NCBI GenBank assembly: GCA_946811695.1
Contig: OX328123.1
Location: 31,027,399-31,091,398 of the forward strand
Source of the DNA: Gonocerus acuteangulatus
Taxonomy: Eukaryota; Arthropoda; Insecta; Hemiptera; Coreidae
Reading direction: 5' to 3'
DNA: 64,000 bases
A program made the translations under genes and the position numbers. This document shows positions 11,946 to 23,106 of the stretch, piece after piece. The number at the start of each line of letters is the position of its first letter. Within the stretch, counting starts at the first letter, position 1. The notes beneath the pieces are model-generated. The model saw only the letters and a list, made by a program, of their open reading frames with translations. It searched no databases and was not told the origin of the DNA.

Positions 11946-11986
<41 letters not shown>
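11905..11986 (+). repeat. SINE family-2 tail with poly-A tract
   Basis: Tail motif GGGCGCTAATGACCAAGTTG followed by AGATGCGCCGTAAAAAAG and a run of more than 40 A. The same tail occurs at 51.5 kb (inverted), 55.7 kb and 60.9 kb. Only the 3' end of the SINE is present. Confidence 0.65.
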
Positions 11987-11990
<4 letters not shown>

Positions 11991-13023
11991 TTATGCTGCA
12001 CAAAAGTCAGAAAGAGGGAAAAAAAATGGTGAAATGATTTTTATTTTTAAACCAAACTTGTTTACAATAGTCTAATATCTCTTTAGCTTGGTCTACATAT
12101 TTGATTACTTTTTTGTTTAATTTATTTATTCTGCTGCTTAGATTCTTATACTTCCACATCCCTCGCGACTTGAACATTATTAAAAAAATTGAAGTATTGT
12201 ATCATCTGCTTATGTGCAAGACATTTGAAAATTTTTAAATTGCACTGCTCTCACTTTTAAATGATATGTTCAAACTATTGTTTTTGCTGAAGTAACTGTT
12301 AAATTTGACTGACTGCACGTTAACCACCACCTACTAAATGGAAAATAGGATAAATCATATTCTTCTTGTTCACTAAATTTCCTGTTTTCTAACTAAGTAT
12401 TTAACTGACTAAATACTAAACATTCTCTTTACACGAGTAAAATTACTTAACATTAAATTTTGTTTACTACTAAATCACTTTATAGGCGTAATCAATTAGG
12501 GTTATAGGTGCAGGGAGGAGTACATAGTATTTGAGTAAGCTTTCTTTCTTAATTTGTGAGAGTATTACCTTAATGAAAAGGATTTTGCTGAGCCACTCGG
12601 CTCCAACAGGAGGATAAACCATCCTCTTCAGTTCTTCAGAAACTCTATAATTAGATAACAATAGCTCATAGAAATCATTGGTTCATTTTCTGGTCAATTT
12701 TATTGACATTTAATACATTTTGGTTTCATCATGTACATTTTAGAAGATTTAATTTTAAGTAGATAAAGGCCACCTAGGAGCAAGGGACACTGTCTTTATT
12801 AAAAATTCTTCAAAATTGAATTCTGGCTATATCTTTTCTGGTAGATTACAATTTCCTCTATATTATATTTATATGTCATATAGTATATGCTATTAATAAT
12901 AGTTGGAAATTATAGTATTAAGTGTAAACAAATGAAGTCGTTCATTTTTCATAATTAATGTTTAAATTCCTTAGCAAAATTTCTATAAAACTCTAATATT
13001 TATTTTTCTTCTCTTTCTTTCAG

Positions 13024-13098
13024 AAAAAAATTTACATCATCATCTGCCTCCTGATAAGCCTGTTAATATTAATCGTTCTGCTTGTGTTCATATTATGA
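13024..13098 (+). CDS. Syx1A: Syntaxin-1 alternative last coding exon (membrane anchor A)
   Basis: The exon follows a strong acceptor (pyrimidine tract TTCTTCTCTTTCTTTCAG). It opens in phase 0 with Lys-Lys-Ile, encodes 24 residues and stops at 13096-13098. The peptide begins KKIYIIICLLISLL and is hydrophobic to its end (VLLVFIL), which is a tail anchor. Syntaxin-1 to -3 genes end in exons that start Lys-Lys-(Ile/Leu)-x-Ile-Ile and encode the single C-terminal transmembrane helix. That helix fixes the t-SNARE in the plasma membrane for vesicle fusion. A second anchor exon of the same kind lies 5.8 kb downstream, so the two are probably alternative terminal exons. No donor site follows; an AATAAA lies at 13116-13121. 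Gene identity rests on this exon pair, since the SNARE exons are outside the window. Confidence 0.8.
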   Translation, partial: KKIYIIICLLISLLILIVLLVFIL

Positions 13099-13115
13099 AC
13101 ACCAATGAAAGAAGC

Positions 13116-13121
13116 AATAAA
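13116..13121 (+). promoter_or_regulatory. Candidate polyadenylation signal of anchor-A transcript
   Basis: AATAAA lies 18 bases after the anchor-A stop codon. This would give an unusually short 3'UTR, and a more distal site is possible. Confidence 0.35.
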
Positions 13122-13225
13122 AAGAAAACATATTTTAAGGAAGCTGCAATCATTTGAAGCAATTAGTCGTTTGCTTCATGTTGAGAAAAACGAGAGATTC
13201 GGTCTCTTTTTATTAATCATTTTCT

Positions 13226-13860
13226 TCAGACCAAAATGACTGTATGAAGAATGTGGTAACACGTCATGTACTCGTAATGGGATAATGCCATATTTGCAAA
13301 TTGTATTTTCCAGTAGAGTTTAGAAAATTTTGCTATGATTATTCCATGTAATCTTTGATATTTGTCAGAGACAATAACATAGCGTCTTAAGGTTTTCAAA
13401 GAACATATCCTTGTTCTATTGTGTATATTTAATGTATTTAGCTTATAGCTTATTGGAACGTCAATGTTTTTATCCATTCTCTTTGAGAAGAATTAGTCAA
13501 TTGAAAGAACAAGGACGTCAAAGTACCTCAGCACGAAATAATTAGATCACCAGAACCAAAACTTTAGAAATTACTTGTCAGTCTAAGAAAAAATGTTGTA
13601 TTTGTACCTAACTTGCCTGATGGAGTTGATATTATTAGTCAATAGGTTAATCCATTGTAAATTACCAATTTATTTTTTATTATTTTAAAATGATTTTGAT
13701 GAATTCAAATAGCAGTAACATAAATCATTTTTTAATTTACCTGTCGAATAAATCTTGAAAATGTTCAGTATTAAATAAATGCTTTCCTTTGAGCTATTAT
13801 AAAAAATTAGTGAATAATCTCAAACTTTTTTGTATTTTTAAGTAAAGTGAAAATTATCAG
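13226..13860. other. Possible 3'UTR of syntaxin anchor-A transcript, otherwise unassigned
   Basis: AT-rich sequence after the anchor-A exon. The small frame on the - strand (13226-13477) has no recognisable features. Confidence 0.3.
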
Positions 13861-15200
13861 CCTAATAAATAGCGCTTTTCTTTTCTTGTAAGATTGTCTA
13901 TTGAAGCATCAGAAATCTCAGCTCTAAATGATCTGAATTGTCCGTTCCTTTAATTTGAATACTTATGCATTAAGTCTTGGAAACGCTTACATGATCTAAA
14001 CATTTGTTTTCTTTAAATTAATTTGAAAATGCATCAATATAATAAATAGCCCAACTGATGATTAGTTCATTTAGTCTGATAAAAGGTCTGCCCTAAATGA
14101 CTTTTCTTTAAATAATAAATAAATAAATAGCCTTTTCCTTTAAATGGAAGATTTGTTCGTTAAATCTCAAAAATGGTTAGCTTTAAATGACTTATTAAAT
14201 TTTTCTTTTCTTTAAACAAGTCTTGAGTTGTGTCGATCTTATAAATAGCCCATTCCTTAAATTGTACATTTTTCCTTTCAATCTCAGGAAGGTTTAGCTC
14301 TAAATTAAATAGTCAGAATTTTACTTTGAAGTAAGCTATAAATTTATCCATTGCGCCATGGAAACCCTCAACTAAATAATCTTGATAACACAAGCTTTAA
14401 TTTAATCGGAAAATTTCTTAATCCACGTCTAATCCGTTAAACCAATGGTAAAGGTCGATTCACGCTAGACCAGGTTGGGTCCGGGCCGGGACATGGTGAA
14501 GCAATCACACATGCAAAAAAACACGGACCCGGCCCGGTGTAGCGTGAAGGCGTCCATTGAAAATGCTGGTGAGATTGTTTCACCGTGGCTCGGCCCGGCC
14601 CTGACACGGTCTAGTGTGAATCAGCCTTAAGTCCTGTTGGTTACATCTCATGAAAGTAAATTTTAATAGTAAATTTTTTTTAAAATGAAATTATTCGGAG
14701 TAAAGATCTATTAAATCTTGGCAACATTCAGCCCAAAATAATCGAAATAGACCTTACCTGAAAGTAATTTTATGATGTGTCAGTCTAATGTCCGTTTTTC
14801 TAAAACCATATTATCTTGGTTAAATCTTTAAATAATTTATTTAAATAGCTTCTCCTCTACAGTACTCTGGGCATTTGTTTATTCAATCTCAAGAATTATG
14901 TTTTCTAAATTATTTGTATATCTTTTCCTTTATATTTTTCTGAAGAATTGTGAATTAAATTTCAAAACTTTTATCTGTTAAAAAATCCATTCTTTTATAT
15001 GAATCTGAAGATATGTTGATCTGAATTGTCTTTAAATGAATACAATTGTTTGTCCAGTCCTAAATAATTGAAGCAGTCTTTATTATTAAATTAATATTTA
15101 GATTTGTTAATCTAAACTGTCTATTTTTTAAAATTGATCTCCTGTTTTGGCAAATAAATCTGAAAGTGTTGTTCGCTAATAATTTTAAACGGGTTTTCTT
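13860..15200 (+). repeat. Decayed AT-rich tandem repeat
   Basis: The phrases ATAAATAGC(C) (about 13866, 14043, 14125, 14242, 14840), TTTCTTTAAAT and AAATCTCA recur in the same order at spacings of roughly 80-180 bases. This is best explained as an old tandem array. It is interrupted by a GC-rich inverted-repeat element at 14449-14630. Confidence 0.45.
14449..14630. repeat. GC-rich 182-bp inverted-repeat element
   Basis: The left end TAAAGGTCGATTCACGCTAG pairs with a right end whose complement reads TTAAGGCTGATTCACACTAG. Inside are repeated GC-rich words such as GGTCCGGGCCGGG, ACCCGGCCCGG and GGCTCGGCCCGGCC. It stands out strongly against the AT-rich surroundings. MITE-like, with no coding capacity. 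Confidence 0.75.
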
Positions 15201-16609
15201 TTAAATTAATCGGAAGATATTATTCCAAGACAGTTTTGAATTAACTCACATGACTGATTATCAATTTTCACCAAGTTAGTTACAAATTATGAACAAAAGT
15301 CCATGTTTTTTTTAAAATAGTATTTGCCTTTTTTATGGACTAATTAAAAAGTATTATGTATTTAAAAATTTCTGTAGAACAGAAATATGACTGTTTAATT
15401 TATTCCTATAATAATGTTAAACTAATTTAAAATGTTAATTAGTGTTCCTTTGTTCACTTAATGCAAATATTTATTTATTTCACTCAGCTAGAAAATATTC
15501 GCAGACGGTGCTAGGCAGCTACATTCAGAAACCAACTGCCACTAATATTTATATTTATGTATTATTGTATAATATTTTATATAAGATGCTAATATTTAAA
15601 TGAACAAATGTTAGTATTATGTATTATATGTATTAATATGTACATAGATAGTAAACGTCTACCGCAAGCTCTTAACTTTGCACTGATAGTATTTTAGAAC
15701 TGATGTCAATATTGTAGAAATCTTAAGCTAAGAGCTTGCTCTGTTAAAATATATTCATTTTTATTTTATTTATTTGAATAAGTTATTTATTATTGCATAA
15801 TAATTGATCTAATTCAATTATTATTTAGGTGTCAACGCATTTCACATAATTTACTATTTGTTTTAATTAATTTTTTTAAACCTTAAATTATATATTCTTT
15901 CATTTTTTTGGTTTTGTTCTTCTGAAATTTGTTTTAACCATTTCTCCATAATTTTTTCAACAAAATGAATATTGATAATAATTAAATCATATTTAAATGT
16001 ATATAAATACACTTTCAAATATTTTGAAAAACTAACTGGTACCAAGGGCATTTACAGATGAAAATACAGAAACACATAAGGTAAAATATCTTCATGGGTA
16101 ATGTATTTATTAGATAGTAAGCACTATGATATTGCACTTAATATGTATTTAGAATTCTATTTATATGTTTTATAATTACTACTGTCAAGAGAATGATTTT
16201 TTTATTGTTGGAATAATTCAGTTGCATATGGACTAAAATATAATTAGAGAATGTTAGAGGAACTTTGAAACCATGAGCAACTGTGTCTACAATGTTTCCG
16301 TTTTTAAGTACCTGTTTTTTCATATCATCTTCAGCCACAATCATTAAGAGTTTTTTATTTTATTTTTTTAATTTAAATTCTGTTGTTATTTAAATTAAAA
16401 TATCAAGAGTAAACGTTATGTTTTTTGTTTTGTGTTTGTTCATTCTAAATAAGATCTTTGTAAAGGTTATGTTTTGGACTTAAAAGGCAAATCAGTAAGT
16501 TTGAATATTCATTCATTTGATGAGTTTATGCTTGCAAGTATGGAGAAGCTGGGATATGGACAAGGTTCGGAGCGTGATTTGCTCCATCATTTATATGGTA
16601 TTAAAATAT

Positions 16610-16870
16610 TGCGACGAAGGGGCGAGTTAGGCTCAGTGGTACAGCATTTGGCTCATGTTCTGGAGAGTGAAACTCCGGTGTGGACGGAAAGATTTTATCA
16701 TCTTGTGTCATCATTTGAGGGTCAGAATCGGAGCCCAAACCATTCCTAGGCTGACAACTTGATACCTGAAAGGAGAAAATCAGGCGGCTAGAGTATAATA
16801 CTCTCCCCACCATCTCCCTAGTGTGCTGAATGGTCAAGAATCAGATACACCTACAGTATCCGCCTGGTGT
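16610..16870 (+). repeat. Possible diverged tRNA-like SINE
   Basis: GGCTCAGTGGTACAGC (16632-16647) resembles a tRNA A box. The GC-rich body to about 16870 differs from the surrounding intron, but no clear B box was found. Overlapping frames on both strands have no recognised domain. Confidence 0.28.
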
Positions 16871-18260
16871 ACAGAATTGTTTTCCATGCTCTGCACAATT
16901 GCTGAAGAAAGCTACTGAATCTTATCAACTGTTTTATTAAATAATGTTTTTCCTGAACCTATTGTCGTAGCCACGTTCCTCAAAATCATTGTATATTTGA
17001 CCATCAAATTAACTTAATGTTTGTTCAGACCAAAAAATATTACAGCGAATTAAATGTCCATACGAACCCATAAAAAGTTCTATTCAGTTGTACAAATTAT
17101 TTTCTTAAATTTAATATTGTTTAAATATGTGGCTGAAGGTGGTTAGTTTTCTAGATGCCATGCAAAGATTTATTCAATTTCAAATTGTTTTGATTAAATT
17201 TTAAAATATAGTATTTTTAGAAAACTAAAATAAACCATTTTTTTAATAAAAAAAAAATTAGCAATTATTTAGATATTTATGTGTATTTAATTCTTTCTTA
17301 ATTCTCAAATTTAAATTTTGAGAATTAAAAGAGTTGGTCGTCCAAGCTCCAAAAGTATTGTGTGTGTAAAACACCTAATTAATAGTAATTAATAATATAG
17401 TCTAATAATTTTTATTGATATTATTCGGACTCATCAAACTTTTTATTAACGTGACCTGTTTCAAAGTTATTATCATTTCAATTTCATTTATATACTCTTT
17501 TTCATTAATGGAAGAGGTGAAGAGATGATTATATTTATTTTGTGTATTGTTCTAAAATGTTATTTTCTGTTCTAAAATTTTTGGCTTCATAACTCTATTT
17601 TATGAAGCCGAGGAAACTTTTTCCTATTAAATTTTATTTTTTTTCTTTATTATTTTGAAGGGTGAGTTCAACCTTAAATTCTCTTCTTGATTATTCCATG
17701 CTTTTTATTTAAATATCGTAACATAATTTAGTACATATAATGAAGATGACATCTGGGCATAATCTAATGGATTCAAAAACATTTATTTTTAAATGAAAAT
17801 TACTCCAATAAATTTAGTTGTTTTCCATCACTCTTTTTATATAATATATCAAAACTTTTTTCAGGAAAAAAAGTTGTTTTAATACAGTGGATTGTTGACT
17901 GTAAGACCAGATTAAAGGTTTTTAGGGTGTCTTATATTAATTTAATTTCTCTCTCTCTCTCTTCCTACTTATATGAAGAGAGAGAGATAACCCTAAATAC
18001 ATTTACTATGTAGGTGACTCTTTCCATTTCTTAGTCTTCGTTTCTTGGGATAAGGAATTTCAAAGTGTGGTCGCACGGGTTCTTATGAGTCTGGAAGTTA
18101 TTAACAAAACAAATAATGCTTTATAGCATAGGACATTTAGCTAAATAATGTTTTATTTCATGTATAACAAATTATTGAGCATGACTATAAGTGAATCTAC
18201 AGAACAGGATGACCTTATATGTTCAAAGTCTACACAATTTGTTTGTATAAAGTCATTGAA
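16870..18260. other. AT-rich intron, small CT/GA hairpin only
   Basis: No exon recognised. A (CT)n run and its complementary (GA)n run at 17949-17988 can form a hairpin. Confidence 0.35.
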
Positions 18261-18265
18261 AGTGT

Positions 18266-18435
18266 TGTGCGAGAGTACCATCACAGAGGATCTTGTACAG
18301 TTGATAGTTGTATTGAGGGATTCCATCAGTAATGTTTTTTATAGCCATTTCAGGGGTTTTGGGAGAGTACTGTCAGAGAGGTTTGTTTAAGGCTATTTAT
18401 AATGTAGTGAGAGAGTTCCACCAAAGAGGTTCATG
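18266..18435 (+). repeat. Four-unit minisatellite, about 46-bp period
   Basis: Variants of GAGAGTACCATCACAGAGG begin at about 18271, 18315, 18363 and 18411. They are spaced 44-48 bases apart, each followed by a T-rich linker. The open frame 18148-18390 over it is probably a by-product of the repeat. Confidence 0.55.
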
Positions 18436-18436
18436 T

Positions 18437-18640
18437 TCAGTTATTTTTTTTTCAATTTGTTTAACAGCGTATCAACAATTGAGCTTTTAACGATGGGCTA
18501 TGTACAGGTTGCTAGCCTTTTATAGTGCCAACAGGACGTGGTTGGTTTCCCATTCCCGGCCGGTGTTTTGTACCTACGTTAGTGATAGTTGTTTGGTGGG
18601 TAGCATCACCGAGTTTCAGGTAAGGCCTGTGATATTGTAA
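18437..18640 (-). repeat. 5S-headed SINE (family 2), diverged
   Basis: On the - strand the order is a 5S-rRNA-like end (CCACGTCCTGTTGGCA), the shared SINE central domain (AAAAGGCTAGCAACCTGTAC) and a decayed GCGCTAAT-type tail running into an A-rich end. The Pol III 5S promoter region is present only in decayed form. Confidence 0.5.
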
Positions 18641-18883
18641 GAGGAAAATACTATTATAAGTGTTGTATTAGGCCAGTGATAGTGTGGATCTCAGCTAGTG
18701 GCAATTAGATCAAAAAATGGAATTTATTTTGGTATATTTCATAATAGATTTTTTTTTTTTTTTTTAAGTAAGTATACTTGTTTTGTGTGCCATTAGATTG
18801 TGCCCAGAGTAAGCAAATGCATGTTCATTTATTTTCCTATTATGTGTCTTCTTAATTATATTTTTTTCTTTTTTACTGAGCAG

Positions 18884-18964
18884 AAGAAGATCATGATCCT
18901 TATATGTCTTACGGTTCTCGGTCTCATTGTTGCCTCAACAATTGCTGGCTACTTTGGTGTTTAA
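18884..18964 (+). CDS. Syx1A: Syntaxin-1A last coding exon (membrane anchor B)
   Basis: A phase-0 exon after the acceptor TTTTTTACTGAGCAG encodes 26 residues beginning KKIMILICLTVLGLIVAS and ending GYFGV, with stop TAA at 18962-18964. This is the characteristic C-terminal transmembrane anchor of neuronal syntaxin-1A, the plasma-membrane Qa-SNARE that pairs with SNAP-25 and synaptobrevin. The match to the insect form is strong over the first half. Three bases after the stop the exon ends at a strong donor (GTAAGT, 18968-18973), so the 3'UTR is probably spliced to a downstream exon; a good acceptor lies at 26389. A stop this close to the junction would not be expected to trigger nonsense-mediated decay. 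Anchor A at 13024 is its probable alternative. Confidence 0.93.
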   Translation, partial: KKIMILICLTVLGLIVASTIAGYFGV

Positions 18965-19405
18965 ACTGTAAGTGGACGAATTCAAATTTTAATTTTTTCT
19001 CAGAACTGATGTGAGTTTTATAATATTACTGTGTTTAGGCACTCAATTTGAATTGGAAGACTTGATTTTGATTCTTGTAAGATACCAGTGATTTGATTTT
19101 TGAGAAAATCTGAGCTTGCTTGTTTGGATCATCTGATTCTGTTTTCTGAGTGTCTGAATGGGATAAAAGAATGTAAAAAACAGCCTTCTGTCTCTCTTTC
19201 AGGTTGAAAATAAGATATATTTAATTCATTCTCAAGGCCCTTTTGACTTCGTTATTATTCTCCAGTCTAAGATGAATATTTATATATTAAATTTGCTCTG
19301 AAGTGGAGGGAGGAATAAGGGAAATAAACAATGGACATGGTGCCCAGATATTATATTTGCTCTGATATAATTTTTTATAATTTAAAAATATAAGAATATA
19401 TACAT

Positions 19406-19953
19406 ATATCTAATACATAAAATTCTTGTATCACAGTGTTTGTAACAAAACTCCTCCAAAATGGCTTGACCAATTTTTATGAAATTTGTTGAGTATATTT
19501 GGTAGGTTTGAGAATGGGACATAAACTATTTTTCATACCCCTTAGAGATCAACCCCAAAAAAATCTTGTTTTTTTTTTGACAAAAGTTTTTTTTTTTTTA
19601 TTATTTGACATTAAAAAATACATAAAACCCTAAAATTCCACTTTTCTACCACCAATACCCATTTTTTGATAGTGATGTTAGTATTTTAATAATTTTCAAC
19701 CATTGGTGGTCAATAACTGATCAATAATCGCTCGAACAGTTATCCCCGCCAGGGACCTACTGGTGTAACTTCTCACCCAGTAAACAGCATGGACTAAAGA
19801 TGAGAATAAAGTCATTCTCCTGTCTTTCTCACATAATAAGCTTTCTCTCACTCCCTATATAGTTTTCGCCCATTATTATTGTTTGTGCATCAATCGTAGG
19901 AGTGGCGCTTATACTTATCATTTTACTTTCTCAGCCCAACTCCCATATTAATT
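19406..19953. repeat. Interspersed repeat related to the element at 60.1 kb
   Basis: After a (TA)-rich start, TAAAATTCTTGTATCACAGT and AAAACTCCTCC resemble the beginning of the Helitron-like element at 60078. It runs up to the mariner at 19957. The 3' end motif was not found, so the boundary is arbitrary. Confidence 0.35.
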
Positions 19954-19956
19954 ATA

Positions 19957-20673
19957 CAGGGTGTCTCGCATTGAGATGTCATAATTTCAGGGATTTATTC
20001 TGCAACCCATTTGTAGTTCAGTGGCGCAAAAATGAGCGTTCTATCTGAAAATGTAGAGGAGCCACTCAAACTTTTGTCTTTTTTAAAATCTTTTGGCTTT
20101 TTTAAAGAAAAACTGTGTTTTCAGACTTTATGATCAATGTATCGTAAATAACGACAACATTTTTAGAATCTACATTAAATTTCCAATAAGAAACACCTGT
20201 TATTGAAATATTACCATGTAAATTAAGAGCTATATTAAAAGCCATATAGATGAGAATGTTTAATATTAGTATTTTATTAAATTATTCAATAATTTCTTAA
20301 TCACCTATTTTTAGGCTTAGAGGTTTGCCTCCACCTCAAAAGTTGCTTTATTTAATAAGCTTCAAAATAGTACCTCGTAGTTTTAGAGAAAAAAAAAATC
20401 TATTTAACCTATTTTTTCTGATTTCTATGTCAAAACCAATAAATGTGCTTTACAGTGAAGGTGCCATTCTGAACAAATTCTTTAATGTCACTCGATGGTG
20501 GTGATGACCCATCCGTCCATACTGCATGACGTTTATTAAACAAGCCCATCAACCAAATATTAACTCACACTGGTTTCAAATGGATGGTTGTCCAGCTCAT
20601 AATGGAAGAGTAGTTACGGAATGGCTGAAAAGTGAAACCCCTAAAGTTATGACATCTCAATGCGGACACCCTG
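19957..20673 (+). mobile_element. Internally deleted mariner-type transposon
   Basis: The terminal inverted repeats are CAGGGTGTCTCGCATTGAGA on the left and the complement of TCTCAATGCGGACACCCTG on the right. TA dinucleotides flank both ends, as expected for Tc1/mariner. Near 20520-20640 a transposase remnant reads in part FQMDGCPAHNGRVV, which resembles the DDE-domain QDGAPPH segment of mariner transposases. At about 717 bp it is too short for a full gene and is probably immobile unless helped in trans. Confidence 0.8.
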
Positions 20674-21061
20674 TATAATAAATTTATGATCACTTTGCAG
20701 TGCTTTAATTATTTATTCCAAAACATTATTTATTCCAAAATATTTTAAAATTATTATATAAGAACATGTTCTAGGAATATGCTCGACTAAGCCTACTTTA
20801 CATCACCCTCTACTGAAAAGACAGAAAAAATGCACTTCGCCATAGATGCGGTGCGATAAATAAATAAATAATCCAAAACATTTTTATGTCTATTAATAAA
20901 TTTTGTTTTTCTAATCCTCCTTAACTCCAAACATTAACCAAAATTTAAATGTATTAGGCTAAATGAATGTCAAATTTCTGAAACAATATTCAACTGAAAC
21001 AATCGTTTCTGAACACCCAAACTTTGGAAAAGGTTAACAGTAAACGGAAAATTGAATAAAA

Positions 21062-21160
21062 TAGAAAAAGGCTTCAGTCCTATCCTGGCTAGAAAAGGGT
21101 GGTAACCTATAGATAACCCGTCCAAAAATTCTTAGTTAATAATAATAAATAAATAAAATA
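21062..21160 (+). repeat. SINE family 1, head-truncated
   Basis: Central domain (CTATCCTGGCTAGAAAAGGG, then ACCTATAGATAACCCGTCC) and tail TTAGTTAATAATAAAT. The tRNA head is missing. Confidence 0.75.
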
Positions 21161-21199
21161 GAATTGAAGATTTATTTAATGTAAAAATCTCGGGTTGTA

Positions 21200-21390
21200 A
21201 TAGGTTCCAGACTATTGAGACATTAGTTATCAATTTCAAAGGTTGTGGGTTCGATTCCCACTAGGGGTGGTGATTTTTCTTTCAAAAAAAGAAAAGGCAT
21301 CAGCCCAATCCTGGCTAGAAAAGGGTGGTAACTTGTGGATAACCCATTCTAAAATTCTTAGTTATTAATAAATGGAGGTTAAAATTTAAA
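21200..21390 (+). repeat. SINE family 1, tRNA-headed
   Basis: B box GTGGGTTCGATTCCCACT (21242-21259), linker TTTCTTTCAAAAAAAGAAAA, central domain GGCTAGAAAAGGGTGGTAAC and tail ATAAATGGAGGTTAAAATTT. The A-box half is diverged. Confidence 0.8.
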
Positions 21391-21837
21391 TTAACTATTA
21401 AAGGTCTCACTATTGTGGAACAATATAAATGTATATAAAACAACAAAAATTACCTTGTATCTGTAGGCACAGCTTTCAGTCATAATAAAGGCCTCACTAA
21501 TTTACTTGATGTTGAATTCAATTCCTTTCAACTTTCACGTTTTGAAGACTCAGCAATACTTTTAACAAAAACTTCCTCAAGGGGAAAAGACTGGAAACTA
21601 CTAACTAGCCGGTTGCTAGCAGGAGACTCTCACGGATGATTCCAAATACAGTCCCGCTCTATCTTCTCATTGAATGGAGAAAGCCTTCCTGATAGAACGA
21701 AGGAAATTTTCTTACATTAACATTTTATACTACTACAAAATAGTAAGATTTAAATTTATATATACAATATTATTATCCATTCCTAAATATATGTATTTAA
21801 TCAAATATTCTTTTAATCTTTATGTTTATTTTAAATT

Positions 21838-21893
21838 TTCAGATCACGAACATAACAGTAATTTTGTGTGTGTGTATGTGTATATATATATAT
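21838..21893 (-). repeat. Left arm of microsatellite-headed repeat
   Basis: CAGATCACGAACATAACAG plus a (GT)n(TA)n run. It is the reverse complement of the sequence following the LTR element at about 25858-25910. The LTR element sits in the (TA)n loop between the two arms. Confidence 0.7.
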
Positions 21894-22759
21894 TGTTATA
21901 AAATTAAAAAATAAAGAAAATTTTATAAGAATTTAATAATATTTTATTTTACGTATACCTCTACGTTGGGAACCAATATAATACAAATTTTATAATAATT
22001 TATGTTAGAGACTCTTTATCTCAGGGTTAGAGTTCGAATTTCAGTAAAGTAACACAAAAAACCATTTTACATAAGAAAAAACAAGCATTACCTGATATAA
22101 AAGCCAAATCTGGAACCAACCTCAGATAACAGGATCCTCGTTACAAAAACAGCTTCCTTTTAACTCAACAGCCTGCACTGCTTTCAAAAAGACTGGACCA
22201 CTGTACAACAAACTGTAACTGTCTCTTGTAACCGACTCTCATGTGAACCTGGAGTTACCTTTTCACAGACTTGAACTGTAACAGACTGCTTACAACAGAC
22301 TCCCATAACAGACTGAACTCAACTCTCATGTGTCCGTATCTTCCATTACTCTAACAACAGACTGAACTCATTTTATAACAGACTAGCCCAACCTTAATGG
22401 ACTCTCATCCCGGACTGATTGTAACAGACCGCTGTAACCGACTGAACTGCACTCTCTCATGGCGGGAGCGTCATACCGGTATCCACTGCTACCTGTATGG
22501 ACTGCTAGACCAATATAACAAATAATAATTGCTTATCTCATTGAATCCAACATATCAATGAGCTTTTTAGATTTTCAGAATTTTCTGTGTTAGTTTTTAA
22601 TTTAGAACTTTTAATTTTTGATGAACGTTAATATAAAAAAAAATTTATTTGTCCTTTGATTTTCCACAAACCTTGCATTCGTCTTTTCCCGCCTTTTTTC
22701 ACCTTTAACGGTTATTCGAATTTAAAAATTTTAAATATGTAATGTAAAATATCATTACA
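21894..22759 (-). repeat. LTR (3' LTR of the element)
   Basis: 866 bases, TGTTATAA...CATTACA on the + strand. It contains about ten irregularly spaced copies of a TAACAGACTG-like decamer (about 22260-22445). It lacks the 33-base segment present in the other two LTR copies. Confidence 0.85.
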
Positions 22760-23106
22760 TTTGCACTTCTGTCAAAAAAAAAAAATAATAAAAAAATGAT
22801 TTATGCTCGGTATTAAAATAAAAAATAGAATTTAAAATTTGGTTATCGAGATTAGAACTATTGGCCAGCCTGTTATTATTTCTTTAAATTTTTCAATAAC
22901 TTATTTTGTTACATAATTTTTATTCATTATCATCTCTCAATTTAAATTATCATTTTTCATTGTTCATTTTTAAACATTATCATTATCAAACTATCTTATT
23001 CTAAACTAATACGATTTGTAAATTTATGATAAATTTTTAAATATTATTATTATCAATTAAATCTTATACTAAACTAATTCTAAATTTAAAAATTGTCCTG
23101 GATCCA

